Of a DNA stretch of 64,000 bases, positions 47,772 through 57,115 are shown piece by piece. Below the pieces are notes generated by a model that saw nothing but the letters and a program-made list of their open reading frames with translations, made no database searches and was not told the DNA's origin. Both the position numbers and the translations under genes were made by a program. Each line of letters starts with the position of its first letter. Positions within the stretch are counted from its first letter, which is position 1. Source of the DNA: Curtobacterium sp. GC_Cur_3 (GTDB lineage Bacteria; Actinomycetota; Actinomycetes; Actinomycetales; Microbacteriaceae); contig NZ_JALNUI010000001.1 in the NCBI RefSeq assembly GCF_026544205.1, positions 147,769 through 211,768 on the forward strand, in the 5' to 3' direction.

Positions 47772-47818
47772 GCGGCGCGCAGCGGACCCGAACGCTCGGG
47801 CCCGCTGGCTGTGGATGA

Positions 47819-48970
47819 CTAGGACGTGACGACGAGCGGCTTGCCCGTGCCCGCGGCCGGGCCCATCTCGTCGGCCAGGCGGTTGGCCTCGTCGATGAGG
47901 GTCTTCACGATCTCGTTCTCGGGGACGGTCTTGATGACCTGGCCCTTGACGAAGATCTGACCCTTGCCGTTGCCCGACGCGACGCCGAGGTCGGCCTCCC
48001 GTGCCTCACCGGGCCCGTTCACGACGCAGCCCATCACGGCGACGCGGAGCGGGACGGTCATGCCCTCGAGCCCCGAGGTCACGTCGTTCGCGAGCTGGTA
48101 GACGTCGACCTGCGCGCGGCCGCAGCTCGGGCAGGAGACGATCTCGAGCTTGCGTTCGCGGAGGTTGAGCGACTGCAGGATCTGCAGGCCGACCTTGACC
48201 TCGAGTGCAGGGGGCGCCGACAGGGAGACGCGGATGGTGTCGCCGATGCCCTCGCCGAGCAGGATGCCGAACGCCGTGGCGCTCTTGATCGTGCCCTGGA
48301 ACTCCGGGCCGGCCTCGGTCACCCCGAGGTGCAGCGGCCAGTCGCCGCGCTCCGCGAGCAGCCGGTAGGCCTTGACCATGACGACCGGGTCGTTGTGCTT
48401 GACCGAGATCTTGAAGTCGTGGAAGTCGTGCTCCTCGAACAGGGAGGCTTCCCACACGGCGGACTCGACGAGCGCTTCCGGCGTGGCCTTGCCGTACTTC
48501 TGCATGATGCTCGGCTCGAGGGACCCGGCGTTGACGCCGATGCGCAGGCTGACGTCCGCCGCCTTGGCCGCCGCGGCGATCGCGCCGACCTGGTCGTCGA
48601 ACTTGCGGATGTTGCCCGGGTTCACGCGGACCGCGGCGCAGCCGGCGTCGATCGCCTGGAAGACGTACTTCGGCTGGAAGTGGATGTCCGCGATGACGGG
48701 GATCTGCGACTTCTTCGCGATGATCGGCAGCACGTCGGCGTCGTCCTGCGTGGGGACGGCCACCCGGACGATGTCGCAGCCGGACGCGGTCAGCTCCGCG
48801 ATCTGCTGGAGCGTCGCGTTGATGTTCGTGGTCGGCGTCGTGGTCATCGACTGCACGGACACGGGCGCGTCGCCGCCCACGAGCACCTTGCCGACCCGGA
48901 TCTGGCGGGACTTGCGGCGAGGGGCGAGGGTTTCGGGGACCTTGGGCATACCGAGATTCACAGCGGGCAC
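47819..48970 (-). CDS. ispG: 4-Hydroxy-3-methylbut-2-enyl diphosphate synthase
   Basis: Iron-sulfur enzyme of the MEP route (cyclodiphosphate to HMBPP). 383 residues: TIM barrel with [13 protein letters not shown] and VRVNPGNI, and cluster-binding cysteines in [13 protein letters not shown] and [16 protein letters not shown] at 48970 with TAGAGT seven bases upstream; the first three bases of that box are the stop codon of the hydrolase gene. The usual rseP-ispG adjacency is broken by the two accessory genes upstream. Confidence 0.97.
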   Translation of the reverse strand: MPAVNLGMPKVPETLAPRRKSRQIRVGKVLVGGDAPVSVQSMTTTPTTNINATLQQIAELTASGCDIVRVAVPTQDDADVLPIIAKKSQIPVIADIHFQPKYVFQAIDAGCAAVRVNPGNIRKFDDQVGAIAAAAKAADVSLRIGVNAGSLEPSIMQKYGKATPEALVESAVWEASLFEEHDFHDFKISVKHNDPVVMVKAYRLLAERGDWPLHLGVTEAGPEFQGTIKSATAFGILLGEGIGDTIRVSLSAPPALEVKVGLQILQSLNLRERKLEIVSCPSCGRAQVDVYQLANDVTSGLEGMTVPLRVAVMGCVVNGPGEAREADLGVASGNGKGQIFVKGQVIKTVPENEIVKTLIDEANRLADEMGPAAGTGKPLVVTS

Positions 48971-48977
48971 GACATGG

Positions 48978-48983
48978 ACTCTA
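48978..48983 (-). promoter_or_regulatory. ispG: Candidate -10 element of ispG (TAGAGT)
   Basis: TAGAGT, seven bases, then GTG. The TAG is also the stop of the upstream gene. Confidence 0.5.
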
Positions 48984-49619
48984 CGCGCTCACACCGACAC
49001 GGCTGCCCCCAACCCGGGGCGGGTCACCCGGGCAGTCGTCGAGGGTGTCGAGGGTGTCGACGACGGTGACGAGCGGCGCGTACAGCCGCATGGCGTCGAG
49101 TGCGCGCTCGTGGTCGGCGTCGCTCGCTCCTGCGCAGGCACCGGCCACGACCGTCACCCGGGCACCGGCGTCCGCCGCCGCCAGCGCCGTCGCGAGCACG
49201 CAGCAGTCGGTCGACACCCCGGTCAGCACCAGGTGCGGGTGGTCACCGACGACCGTCTGGAGGCTGGTCCCCCACTTGCCGAACGTCGGCTCGGTGACGA
49301 CGGGGCCGTCCACCGCCCCGAACGGCTCGGTCAGCTCGTACAGGGGGTCGGCGTCGGGCACGAGGGCGAAGGGCCAGTCCCGGTAGTAGTCGACCCAGGC
49401 ACCCTCCGGGTGCTCAGGGGCGACGAACCGCGTGCGGACGGTCCGACCGGCGAACCGCGGCAGGAGCCGTTCGATGGCGGTCGCAGCGCGCGCGTAGCCC
49501 GGCGCGGCCCAGGCGCTGTCGCCGGTGAAGACCCGCTGCATGTCGATCACGACGAGCCACGGTGCCGTGTCGGTCGTGGTCATCGGGTCGGTCGTCGTCA
49601 TCGGGTCGGTCGTCGTCAC
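48981..49619 (-). CDS. Isochorismatase-family cysteine hydrolase
   Basis: 212 residues. Catalytic triad of the family is visible: Asp in VVIDMQRVF, Lys in TFGKWGTSL and Cys in [13 protein letters not shown]. Relatives hydrolyse nicotinamide, isochorismate, ureidoacrylate or biuret, and the sequence does not say which. The start is uncertain: three 18-bp tandem units at the 5' end give GTG (49619), ATG (49601) and ATG (49583) in frame. I use the GTG, which overlaps the permease stop (GTGA). The permease beside it suggests the pair imports and breaks down a small nitrogen compound. Confidence 0.88.
   Translation of the reverse strand: MTTTDPMTTTDPMTTTDTAPWLVVIDMQRVFTGDSAWAAPGYARAATAIERLLPRFAGRTVRTRFVAPEHPEGAWVDYYRDWPFALVPDADPLYELTEPFGAVDGPVVTEPTFGKWGTSLQTVVGDHPHLVLTGVSTDCCVLATALAAADAGARVTVVAGACAGASDADHERALDAMRLYAPLVTVVDTLDTLDDCPGDPPRVGGSRVGVSA
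49566..49619. repeat. Three 18-bp tandem units at the start of the hydrolase gene
   Basis: Units on the minus strand read xTGACGACGACCGACCCG twice, then a variant ATGACCACGACCGACACG. Each begins with a possible start codon, so the protein opens with repeats of TTTDP. Confidence 0.85.
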
Positions 49620-51109
49620 CGCTGCAGCTCCGCGTCCGGGACGCTGCTGATCGGCTCGGTGACCGGCTGCGCCTCCTGCCGACGGACGGCGCCCCGCGCG
49701 GTGGCGAGCGTCCCGACGAAGCCGACGACGAGGGCGACGAGCACGCCGAGGTTCGCGTACGCCCACGCTCCGGTGCGCCCGCCGAGGCCGAACGGCTCGA
49801 GCAGGTACCCCTGCCAGTTCAACCAGGACGGCACGCCGTACGTGTTCGTGACGAGACCCCAGCCGAGCGCAGTGCCGACGAGCACCAGGGCGATCGCACC
49901 CCACCGCACGTCGCCGTAGCGGCCGCCGACGCTGTCGAGCTCACCCTCCGCGTAGGCCCGGCGTCGGAGCAGCACGTCGGCCACGAAGACCCCGCACCAG
50001 GCGGCGACGGGCACGCCGAGCGTGACGAGGAAGGCCTGGAACGGGGAGATGAAGTCCTTCGCGAAGAAGACGACGTAGATCGCGCCGGCGACCATGAGCA
50101 CGCCGTCCACACCGGCTGCGGCCGGACGCGGGATGCGGACCCCGGCGCTCAGGAGCGCGAGGCCGGACGAGTAGATGTCGAGCACGGCGCCCCCGACGAG
50201 ACCGAGCACGGCGACCAGGGCGAACGGGATGAGGAACCAGACCGGCAGCAGGGTCGTCAGCGCACCGATCGGGTCGGCGCCGATCGCGGCGCTGAGGTCC
50301 TTCGACGAACCGGCGAGCAGCACGCCGATGACGACGAGCACCGCGGGCGCGAGGGCTCCGCCGAACGTCGTCCACCACACCACGCCGCCGGTCGACGCCG
50401 ACCGCGGCAGGTACCGGGAGTAGTCGGCGGCCGCGTTCACCCAGCCGAGTCCGAAGCCGGTCATGACGAGCACCAGCGCCCCGATCACGTTCTGCGTGCT
50501 GCCCGACGGCAGGTCCGCGAGGGCGCCGAGGTCGATCGAGGGGACGGCGAGCACGATGTACACGACCGTCAGCACGGCGGTGATGACCGTGATCCACGTC
50601 TGCAGCCGCATGATGACGTCGAACCCGGCGATGCCGGCGCCGATGACGAGCGCCGCGACGACGACGAGCGCGACGAGCTTCGTCAGCACGCCGTCGTCCC
50701 ACCCGAGCTCACGGAACACCGTCGAGGTCGCCAGCACGGCGAGGGACGCGAGCGCCGTCTCCCACCCGACGGTGAGGATCCAGCTGAGGAAGGACGGCAG
50801 CCGGTTGCCGCGCACACCGAACGCGGCACGGCTGAGGACCATCGTCGGTGCGGACCCGCGCTTCCCCGCGATCGCGACGACGCCGCAGAGCAGGAACGAG
50901 AACGCCACCCCGACGACCGACACGATCGTGGCCTGGGCGGCGGAGATGCCGAACCCGAGCACGAACGAGCCGTAGCTCAGCCCGAGGACGGAGATGTTGG
51001 CCGCGAACCACGGCCAGAACAGCCCGCGGGGGCGCCCCTTCCGCTCGGACTCGGCGATGACGTCGATGCCCTGCCGCTCGACCGTGCGGACCTCGGGCGC
51101 TGTGCTCAT
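49616..51109 (-). CDS. NCS1-family nucleobase permease
   Basis: 497 residues, about 12 membrane helices. Matches the purine/cytosine/allantoin NCS1 transporters: GLFWPWFAANISVLGLSYGSFVLGFG, SRAAFGVRGNRLPSFLSWI, WETALASLAVLA, GLGWVNAAADYSRYLPR and the C-terminal AYAEGELDSVGGRYGDVRWGAIALV. Substrate cannot be read from sequence; cytosine, hydantoin, allantoin or similar are possible. ATG at 51109 with TACGCT six bases upstream. Overlaps the hydrolase start. Confidence 0.9.
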   Translation of the reverse strand: MSTAPEVRTVERQGIDVIAESERKGRPRGLFWPWFAANISVLGLSYGSFVLGFGISAAQATIVSVVGVAFSFLLCGVVAIAGKRGSAPTMVLSRAAFGVRGNRLPSFLSWILTVGWETALASLAVLATSTVFRELGWDDGVLTKLVALVVVAALVIGAGIAGFDVIMRLQTWITVITAVLTVVYIVLAVPSIDLGALADLPSGSTQNVIGALVLVMTGFGLGWVNAAADYSRYLPRSASTGGVVWWTTFGGALAPAVLVVIGVLLAGSSKDLSAAIGADPIGALTTLLPVWFLIPFALVAVLGLVGGAVLDIYSSGLALLSAGVRIPRPAAAGVDGVLMVAGAIYVVFFAKDFISPFQAFLVTLGVPVAAWCGVFVADVLLRRRAYAEGELDSVGGRYGDVRWGAIALVLVGTALGWGLVTNTYGVPSWLNWQGYLLEPFGLGGRTGAWAYANLGVLVALVVGFVGTLATARGAVRRQEAQPVTEPISSVPDAELQR

Positions 51110-51115
51110 GCGGAG

Positions 51116-51121
51116 AGCGTA
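51116..51121 (-). promoter_or_regulatory. Candidate -10 element of the permease (TACGCT)
   Basis: TACGCT, six bases, then ATG at 51109. Confidence 0.6.
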
Positions 51122-51148
51122 GTGCTGCCCGAGGGCACCGGACAGCCG

Positions 51149-52477
51149 CTAGCCGAAGAGGTTGACCGGCCGGACGATGTCGGCGTAGATGAGCAGCGCG
51201 CTCATGCCGGCCAGCAGCACGACGACGACCATCGTCAGCGGCATCGTCTTCGCGAGGTCGATCGCGCCCGGGTCCGCCTTGCCGACGAGCGTGAACGTGC
51301 GGCGCTTGACGGCCTCCCACAGCGCGCCGGCGATGTGCCCGCCGTCGAGGGGCAGCAGCGGCACCATGTTGAGCACGAAGAGGCCGATGTTGAGCGAGGC
51401 CAGCAGGCCGAGGATCGTGTAGATCTTGTCGACCACGGGCACGCCGCTCATCGACGACACGGTCCCGATGGCACGACCGACGCCGACCACGGACACGGGG
51501 CTGTCGGCCGAACGGGCCTGGGAGCCGAAGGCCGCGTTCCACACCGCGACGAGACGCTGCGGCAGGTCGACGATGAGGTGCACCGAGGCGCCGATCTGCG
51601 CGCCCGTCGCCGGGAGCACCGCCGCGGGCGACTGCCGGACGAGGGTCTGCCCGATGCTGACCCCGACGACACCCACCTGCTGCGTCTTCGCGGTGCCGTC
51701 GGCCTCCTGGACGATCTTGCCCTGCGCGTCGTAGACGTCGCGCGTCGCGAGGGTCGGGGTGACCTCGACGGTCTTCCGCTCCCCGTCGCGCTGCACCACG
51801 ACCGCGACCGGCGTGCCGGCGGACTTCTGGAAGGCGTCGGAGACCTGCGTGATCGTGGGGTCCTGCTCGCCGTCGACCGCCACGACGACGTCGCCGGACC
51901 GCAGCCCCGCCTGCTTGGCCGGGGAGACGTCGTCGTCCGGGGAGCAGCTGGTGCTCGCGGTGGTCGGCAGGACGCAGTCGACGCGGGAGGTGAAGGTGGT
52001 GGTCGGTGCGCCGAACCCGACGAGCAGCACGCCGAAGAGCAGGACACCGATCACCAGGTTCATCGCCGGACCGGCCACCATGACGATGATCCGCTTCCAC
52101 GGGGTCAGGCGGTAGAACGCCCGGGAGTCGTCCCCGCCGGACTCGGCGATCTGCTCGGCGCTGGCCTGACGGGCGTCCTGGATGAACGCGCTGTACATGC
52201 CGGTGTTCGTGATCGCCCGGCCGGACGCTCGCGGCTTGAGCATGCCGACCATCGAGATGTAGCCGCCGAGCAGGATCGGCCGGATGCCGTACTCGGTCTC
52301 ACCGCGGCGGAACGACCAGACGGCCTTGCCGAAGCCGAGCGAGTACTGCGTCACCTTCACCCCGAAGAGCTTGGCGAACGCGAGGTGACCGAGCTCGTGG
52401 AGCCCGATCGAGATCAGCAGGCCGACGATGAAGACGACGACGCCGAGGACGAACAGGAGCACGGTTCCGACGGTCAC
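51149..52477 (-). CDS. rseP: Site-2 protease RseP/Rip1-type (M50)
   Basis: Intramembrane zinc protease that releases regulators by cutting in the membrane. 442 residues: zinc motif HELGH at residues 27-31 in the first helix, a PDZ domain (about 165-275, AGLRSGDVVVAVDGEQ), and the C-terminal LLPLDGGH motif in the last helices. GTG start with TACGCT six bases upstream. dxr-rseP-ispG is the standard cluster; here the permease and hydrolase separate rseP from ispG. Confidence 0.95.
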   Translation of the reverse strand: MTVGTVLLFVLGVVVFIVGLLISIGLHELGHLAFAKLFGVKVTQYSLGFGKAVWSFRRGETEYGIRPILLGGYISMVGMLKPRASGRAITNTGMYSAFIQDARQASAEQIAESGGDDSRAFYRLTPWKRIIVMVAGPAMNLVIGVLLFGVLLVGFGAPTTTFTSRVDCVLPTTASTSCSPDDDVSPAKQAGLRSGDVVVAVDGEQDPTITQVSDAFQKSAGTPVAVVVQRDGERKTVEVTPTLATRDVYDAQGKIVQEADGTAKTQQVGVVGVSIGQTLVRQSPAAVLPATGAQIGASVHLIVDLPQRLVAVWNAAFGSQARSADSPVSVVGVGRAIGTVSSMSGVPVVDKIYTILGLLASLNIGLFVLNMVPLLPLDGGHIAGALWEAVKRRTFTLVGKADPGAIDLAKTMPLTMVVVVLLAGMSALLIYADIVRPVNLFG

Positions 52478-52483
52478 CGGAGC

Positions 52484-52489
52484 AGCGTA
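52484..52489 (-). promoter_or_regulatory. rseP: Candidate -10 element of rseP (TACGCT)
   Basis: TACGCT, six bases, then GTG at 52477. Confidence 0.55.
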
Positions 52490-52552
52490 CGGGACGGATT
52501 CGAAGAACCAGCCGAGCGCGCGCTGGGTGGTGGGTCGAGCCTCCCGACCGGG

Positions 52553-53647
52553 TCAGCGCGTCAGCGCGCGGTCCGCGGCCTCGCGCGCCCAGCGTTCCGC
52601 GGCGAGCACGCCCTCGAGCGAGGACTCCCCCGGCGTGTGGGTCTCGACGATCCGCTCGACCGTGTCGACGATGTCGAGGAAGCCGATCGCGCCGGCGTGG
52701 AACGCGGCGACGGCCTGCTCGTTCGCGGCGTTGAAGACCGCCGGGTACGTGCCGCCGAGCTCCCCGACGCGCTTCGCGAGGGCGACCGCACCGAAGGCCT
52801 CGGTGTCGAGCGGCTCGAAGGTCCAGGTGCTGGCCGTCGTCCAGTCGAGCGGCACCCCGACCTCCGGCACCCGGTGCGGCCAGGCCATGCCGAGCGCGAT
52901 CGGCAGGCGCATGTCCGGGGGCGAGGCCTGGGCCATGGTGGAGCCGTCGACGAACTCGACCATCGAGTGCACGATCGACTGCGCGTGCACCGTGACGTCG
53001 ATGCGGTCGTAGGGCACGCCGAAGAGCAGGTGGGCCTCGATGACCTCGAGGCCCTTGTTGACCAGCGTCGCGGAGTTCGTCGTCACGACGAGGCCCATGT
53101 CCCACGTCGGGTGCGCGAGCGCCTGCGCGGGGGTGACGTCGCGGAGCTCGGCGCGGCTGCGTCCACGGAAGGGGCCGCCGCTCGCGGTGAGGACCAGTCG
53201 GCGGACCTCGGTGTCCGCGCCGGAGCGGAGGGCCTGGGCGATGGCGGAGTGCTCGCTGTCCACGGGCACGATCTGCCCCGGCGCGGCGGCGGCCTGCACG
53301 AGCGGACCGCCGACGATGAGGCTCTCCTTGTTCGCCAGTGCCAGCGTCGCGCCGGTCTCGAGCGTCGCGAGCGTCGGGCCGAGGCCGACCGAGCCGGTGA
53401 TGCCGTTGAGGACGACGTCGGCCTCGACGCTGCGGACGAGGCGTTCGGCGTCGGTGGCGCCGAGCGCGGTCTCGTGGACGTCGAACGCCCGGGCCTGCTC
53501 CGCGAGCAGGGCGGTGTTGCTGCCGGCGGTGAGCCCGACGACCTCGAAGCGGTCGGGGTTCCGCGCGATCACGTCGAGAGCCTGGGTGCCGATGGAGCCG
53601 GTGCTGCCGAGGATGACGACGCGGCGACGGGCCGGGGTGGTGTCCAT
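52553..53647 (-). CDS. dxr: 1-Deoxy-D-xylulose 5-phosphate reductoisomerase
   Basis: First committed step of the MEP isoprenoid route, uses NADPH. 364 residues from [22 protein letters not shown]; the NADPH loop [41 protein letters not shown] and the C-terminal [13 protein letters not shown] are intact. ATG at 53647 with TAGGTT seven bases upstream; the open frame further upstream crosses an inverted repeat and is not coding. Confidence 0.97.
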   Translation of the reverse strand: MDTTPARRRVVILGSTGSIGTQALDVIARNPDRFEVVGLTAGSNTALLAEQARAFDVHETALGATDAERLVRSVEADVVLNGITGSVGLGPTLATLETGATLALANKESLIVGGPLVQAAAAPGQIVPVDSEHSAIAQALRSGADTEVRRLVLTASGGPFRGRSRAELRDVTPAQALAHPTWDMGLVVTTNSATLVNKGLEVIEAHLLFGVPYDRIDVTVHAQSIVHSMVEFVDGSTMAQASPPDMRLPIALGMAWPHRVPEVGVPLDWTTASTWTFEPLDTEAFGAVALAKRVGELGGTYPAVFNAANEQAVAAFHAGAIGFLDIVDTVERIVETHTPGESSLEGVLAAERWAREAADRALTR

Positions 53648-53654
53648 GGGTCCC

Positions 53655-53660
53655 AACCTA
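53655..53660 (-). promoter_or_regulatory. dxr: Candidate -10 element of dxr (TAGGTT)
   Basis: TAGGTT, seven bases, then ATG at 53647. Confidence 0.55.
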
Positions 53661-53713
53661 CCGACGGCGTCGGTGGGCCGGGCCGGGCGGTGCAGCCCGG
53701 CTGCCCGGCTGGT

Positions 53714-53783
53714 GCTCGGTGCGAGGTTGACCACGGGGTGCGAGCCTGTCGGGTCGCACGGGGTGGTCAACCCCGCACCGAGC
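53714..53783. repeat. 30-bp imperfect inverted repeat between the FKBP gene and dxr
   Basis: Arms 53714-53743 and 53754-53783 (GCTCGGTGCGAGGTTGACC and its mirror) match at 26 of 30 positions around a 10-base spacer, with a GTTGACCAC/GTGGTCAAC core. It can act as the terminator of the lipoprotein gene; length and mismatches also resemble a repetitive extragenic palindrome. Confidence 0.7.
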
Positions 53784-53797
53784 GGAGATCCGGTCGC

Positions 53798-54766
53798 TCA
53801 GCCCTTCGCGAGGAGGTCGACCACGAAGACGAGCGTGGCGTTCTTCGGGATGCCCGAGCCCTCGGGCGGGGTCGCGCCGTAGCCGTCCGCGGGGGACACG
53901 ACGATCATCACCTGCGAGCCGATCTTCTGGCCGACGAGCCCGGTGACGAAGCCCTTGATGAGCTGGCCCTCGGCGATCGTGAACGTGGTGGGCGCGCCCT
54001 TCGACCACGAGGAGTCGAACTCCTTGCCGCCGTCGTAGACGACGCCCTTGTACTGCACGAGCACCGTGTCGCCCTCGGCCACCGCGGCGCCGTCGCCCTG
54101 CTTGATGACCTCCGGGGTGGTGGTGCTCGGGGCCGCGACGTCCGGGATGGTGATCTGCGGCTCGCCGTCGGCCTTGTCCTTGACCGTCGGCAGCTCGGAC
54201 TTCTGGTCCTGCGGCGTGCCCGTGGCCTTGGTGGGGGTCTTCGCGATGACGTCGGCGACCACGACGATGTCGCCACCGGTCGTGAAGCCGAGCGCCGAGG
54301 AGGAACCGATGGCCGCGAGGCGGTCACCGACGGTCGAGCAGGCCAGGAGCGCACCGAAGCCGCTGCCGCCGACCGTCAGCACCTGGGGGTTGCCCTGGTC
54401 GAAGCCGACCGTGCCGAGCTTCTTCGCGTTCGACGCCTGGTAGACGCTGTAGGCCACCTGCGCGTACTGGCCGGACTTGAGGTCGTCGCCGGAGCCCTTG
54501 ATGACGGTGGAGGCCTGCGGGGAGGACGCCGTGAGGCCCTTGTCGAACTTCACCTTCGGAGCGGTCTTCCCACCGAAGTCGCCGGAGACGTCGATCGCGT
54601 CGGAGGACTTGCCGGGCTTCGGGCAGCTGGTGATCGCGGCGGGCGTCCCGCTCGTGGAGGCGGAGGGCGACGACGACGCACCCCCGGATCCGGAGCCGGA
54701 GCAGGCGGCGAGCCCGAGGAGGACGACGGGCACGAGGGCGATCGGGAGCAGGCGGGGACGCTTCAC
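53798..54766 (-). CDS. FKBP-type peptidyl-prolyl isomerase lipoprotein
   Basis: 322 residues. Lipoprotein signal (KRPRLLPIALVPVVLLGLAAC) with lipobox Leu-Ala-Ala-Cys22, then a Ser/Gly linker. Two folded parts follow: an FKBP-like region (about 65-170) that lacks the usual active-site residues, and a typical FKBP domain (about 225-322) with GDTVLVQYKGVVYDGGKEFDSSW and IKGFVTGLVGQKIGSQVMIVVSP. Likely a periplasm-side folding helper. GTG start, 16 bp after the OsmC gene. Confidence 0.9.
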   Translation of the reverse strand: MKRPRLLPIALVPVVLLGLAACSGSGSGGASSSPSASTSGTPAAITSCPKPGKSSDAIDVSGDFGGKTAPKVKFDKGLTASSPQASTVIKGSGDDLKSGQYAQVAYSVYQASNAKKLGTVGFDQGNPQVLTVGGSGFGALLACSTVGDRLAAIGSSSALGFTTGGDIVVVADVIAKTPTKATGTPQDQKSELPTVKDKADGEPQITIPDVAAPSTTTPEVIKQGDGAAVAEGDTVLVQYKGVVYDGGKEFDSSWSKGAPTTFTIAEGQLIKGFVTGLVGQKIGSQVMIVVSPADGYGATPPEGSGIPKNATLVFVVDLLAKG

Positions 54767-54782
54767 GAGGACCCAGTCTGCC

Positions 54783-55295
54783 TCACGCTGTCGATGAGTC
54801 CGATCCGAGTGCGCTCTCGTCGACCTGCGGGGCCACGAGCGTGGTCGCCTCGTGGTGCACCGGGAAGGCCACCGAGCGTGCGATGAAGCAGAGCGCGTTC
54901 GCCTGGGCGTGCGCGGCCTCGGCGTCGGCCACGCGGTCGGGCTCGGCGATCGTGACCACGGGGTGCAGCGTGGCGCCGGTGAGCTCCCCCGAGCCGTCGC
55001 GGTTGAGGTTCAGGGTGGCGGTCGCGCGGTCCTCGTACGCCAGGACCGTGAAGCCCTGGGTGACGGCGACGTGCAGGTAGCTGAGCATGTGGCACTGGGC
55101 GAGCGCGGCCGTGAGGAGCTCCTCGGGGTTCCACCGGTCGCGGTCGCCGCGGAACGTCGGGTCGGCCGAGCCGTCGACGTCCGGCTTGCCCGCTGCACTG
55201 ATGACGTGGTCGCGGCCGTACTCCCGGTACCCGCTCGTGCCGGTGCCCCGGTCGCCGGTCCAGCGGACGGCGACCTCGTAGCTGTGGTCCTGCAC
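54783..55295 (-). CDS. OsmC/Ohr-family protein
   Basis: 170 residues. OsmC fold with the two redox cysteines, in LTAALAQCHMLSYLHVA and NALCFIARSV, and a conserved Glu in WNPEELLTAALAQ. Family members reduce organic hydroperoxides; this one is OsmC/YhfA-like by length. GTG at 55295 with a GAGGAG ribosome site. Divergent from the asparaginase gene. Confidence 0.88.
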   Translation of the reverse strand: MQDHSYEVAVRWTGDRGTGTSGYREYGRDHVISAAGKPDVDGSADPTFRGDRDRWNPEELLTAALAQCHMLSYLHVAVTQGFTVLAYEDRATATLNLNRDGSGELTGATLHPVVTIAEPDRVADAEAAHAQANALCFIARSVAFPVHHEATTLVAPQVDESALGSDSSTA

Positions 55296-55364
55296 GGTGG
55301 CTCCTCGTCTCGGTGGCGGTGGTGCTGCTCGGGCCCGCTGCTGCTCGGGCCCTCCGCTGCTCGG

Positions 55365-55370
55365 TACGAT
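55365..55370 (+). promoter_or_regulatory. Candidate -10 element of the asparaginase gene (TACGAT)
   Basis: TACGAT, six bases, then ATG at 55377. Confidence 0.6.
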
Positions 55371-55376
55371 CGCGGT

Positions 55377-56369
55377 ATGACGGAGAGCACCGAAGTCCGC
55401 ACCGACCGCCATCCTCTCACCGCGGCGGGGTCCGTCGAACTGGCGGTGCTCGAGCGCTCCGGGTTCGACGAGAGCCGGCACGTCGGCGCGGGCGTCGTCG
55501 TGGACGCGAGCGGTGCCGTGCTCGACGCCGTCGGTGACGCGACCGCGAGCATCTACCCCAGGTCCACCATGAAGCCCTTCCAGGCGCTGGCGATCCGCCG
55601 GGCCGGCGCGCTGTTCTCCGGACCGGAACTCGTCATGACGACCGCGAGCCACGCCGGGACGCCGTCGCACCAGGCGCTCGCCGAGCACATGCTCGCGTCC
55701 TTCGACCACGTCGAGGACGACCTCGGCTGCCCGCCGGACATGCCCTTCGACCGGGCGACGGCGCAGACCATGACCGGGCCGCGGCGGCTCGCCATGAACT
55801 GCTCCGGCAAGCACGCCGGCATGCTCGCCGCCTGCCGGGTGAACGGCTGGGACGAGTCCACCTACCTGGACATCGCGCACCCCCTGCAGCAGCTCGTGCG
55901 GTCCACGGTCGAGGACGCCACGGGCGAGGTCGTCGACGTGGTCGGCACGGACGGCTGTGGCGCTCCGGTGTTCCCCCTCACACTGACCGGTCTGGCCCGC
56001 GGGCTCGCCGGGTTCGTCCAGCGGTCGGATGCGGGCACGGCGGCGCTCACCGACGCGGTGCTGGCGAACGCCTGGGCCATCGACGGGGTCGGTCGTGCCA
56101 ACACCGTGACGATCGAGCGCCTGGGACTCGTCGCGAAGCTCGGCGCCGAGGGCGTCATGGTGATGGCGGTGCCCGGTGGCGCGGCGGTCGTCGTGAAGGT
56201 CCTCGACGGGGCGCTCCGCGCGGGGACCCTCGCGGCGCTGACACTGCTGCAGCGCAACGGCCTGGTGCCGGCGGACGGTGTGGCCGACGTGCTCCGGGCC
56301 ACCGGCGAGAAGGTCCTGGGTGGTGGGGTGCCCGTCGGCTCGGTCCGGGTCGGCGGCGGGCTGCGCTGA
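55377..56369 (+). CDS. L-asparaginase II family protein (Rhizobium-type)
   Basis: 330 residues, matches the asparaginase II family first known from Rhizobium etli, unrelated to the E. coli enzyme: ELAVLERSGFDESRHVGAG, SIYPRSTMKPFQALAI, TASHAGTPSHQALAEHML, MNCSGKHAGMLAACR and VGTDGCGAPVFPLTL. The Ser/Lys and Cys in these motifs are the probable active-site residues. Likely hydrolyses asparagine in the cytoplasm (no signal peptide). The promoter spacing fixes the ATG; the open frame upstream is antisense. Confidence 0.9.
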   Translation: MTESTEVRTDRHPLTAAGSVELAVLERSGFDESRHVGAGVVVDASGAVLDAVGDATASIYPRSTMKPFQALAIRRAGALFSGPELVMTTASHAGTPSHQALAEHMLASFDHVEDDLGCPPDMPFDRATAQTMTGPRRLAMNCSGKHAGMLAACRVNGWDESTYLDIAHPLQQLVRSTVEDATGEVVDVVGTDGCGAPVFPLTLTGLARGLAGFVQRSDAGTAALTDAVLANAWAIDGVGRANTVTIERLGLVAKLGAEGVMVMAVPGGAAVVVKVLDGALRAGTLAALTLLQRNGLVPADGVADVLRATGEKVLGGGVPVGSVRVGGGLR

Positions 56370-56393
56370 ACCGACGAGCTGCGGCTTGCCGCG

Positions 56394-57077
56394 TCACGCG
56401 GTGGCCCTCGCGGGGTCGTCGGACGCCGCCGACGTCGACGTCGCCGTTCCCGCGGGTTCCAGCGCGGGCAGCGCCGGGGCGACGGCCACACCGCGCGGTG
56501 CTTCCGGGTCGGCACGCACCGTGCACCCGTACCGGCTGACCTCCACCGTCGAGGCCGGTCCGCGCGGCAGCGTCCGGAGGTCCGGGACGACCACGACCGA
56601 CGCGACCCGGACCCCGGACGCGTCGAGCACGACCGCGACGGCAGCACCGGCGGCCATGCCGCGCCGCCCCGCCGGCAGTGCGACGCCGTCCCCGGCGGCG
56701 AGCCGGACGTCGTGGGTGTCGTCCGCCGCCGCGCTCAACGCGGCCGCGAGTGCCGTGAACACGCCGACTGCGAGGGCTCCGTGGCCGATCACGACGACCC
56801 CGAGGGTGGCGTCGAGGTGGACCAGCCGTCCGTCCGGGTCGGTCCCCACGGGGAGCGCGTCGAGGGTCGCGGCGGCGGGAATGTCGGGCTCGGCCGGCAG
56901 GTGCGTTGGAGGGAGCTCCGGCTCCTGCTCGACGACGACGGGATCACGCACCAGCACCGTGACTGCCAGCAGGACCAGGGCGCAGGCGGCGCCGCCTGTC
57001 GAGCGGTGGACGAGCGCGACGACGCCGAGGAGGACTCCCGAGGAGAGGACGAGGAACCGGATGACCGAGGCGCGCAT
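56394..57077 (-). CDS. Unknown two-helix membrane protein
   Basis: 227 residues: two N-terminal membrane helices (about 5-23 and 28-46), then a Pro/Ala-rich and beta-like soluble part with an Ala-rich patch (LAVGVFTALAAALSAAADD) and a C-terminal domain (VAVVLDASGVRVASVVVVPD). No family recognised. ATG at 57077. It lies downstream of the FHA operon behind a terminator hairpin and converges with the asparaginase gene. Confidence 0.6.
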   Translation of the reverse strand: MRASVIRFLVLSSGVLLGVVALVHRSTGGAACALVLLAVTVLVRDPVVVEQEPELPPTHLPAEPDIPAAATLDALPVGTDPDGRLVHLDATLGVVVIGHGALAVGVFTALAAALSAAADDTHDVRLAAGDGVALPAGRRGMAAGAAVAVVLDASGVRVASVVVVPDLRTLPRGPASTVEVSRYGCTVRADPEAPRGVAVAPALPALEPAGTATSTSAASDDPARATA

Positions 57078-57115
57078 GCCCTGAGTCCACCGCAGTCCGT
57101 CCCGCCGACGACCGC

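Noticed and set aside
49562..54886. Open frame of 1774 codons on the plus strand
   Set aside because: It runs antisense over the permease, rseP, dxr and FKBP genes, with Arg/Asp/Gly-rich unprotein-like sequence. Long antisense frames are normal at this GC content.
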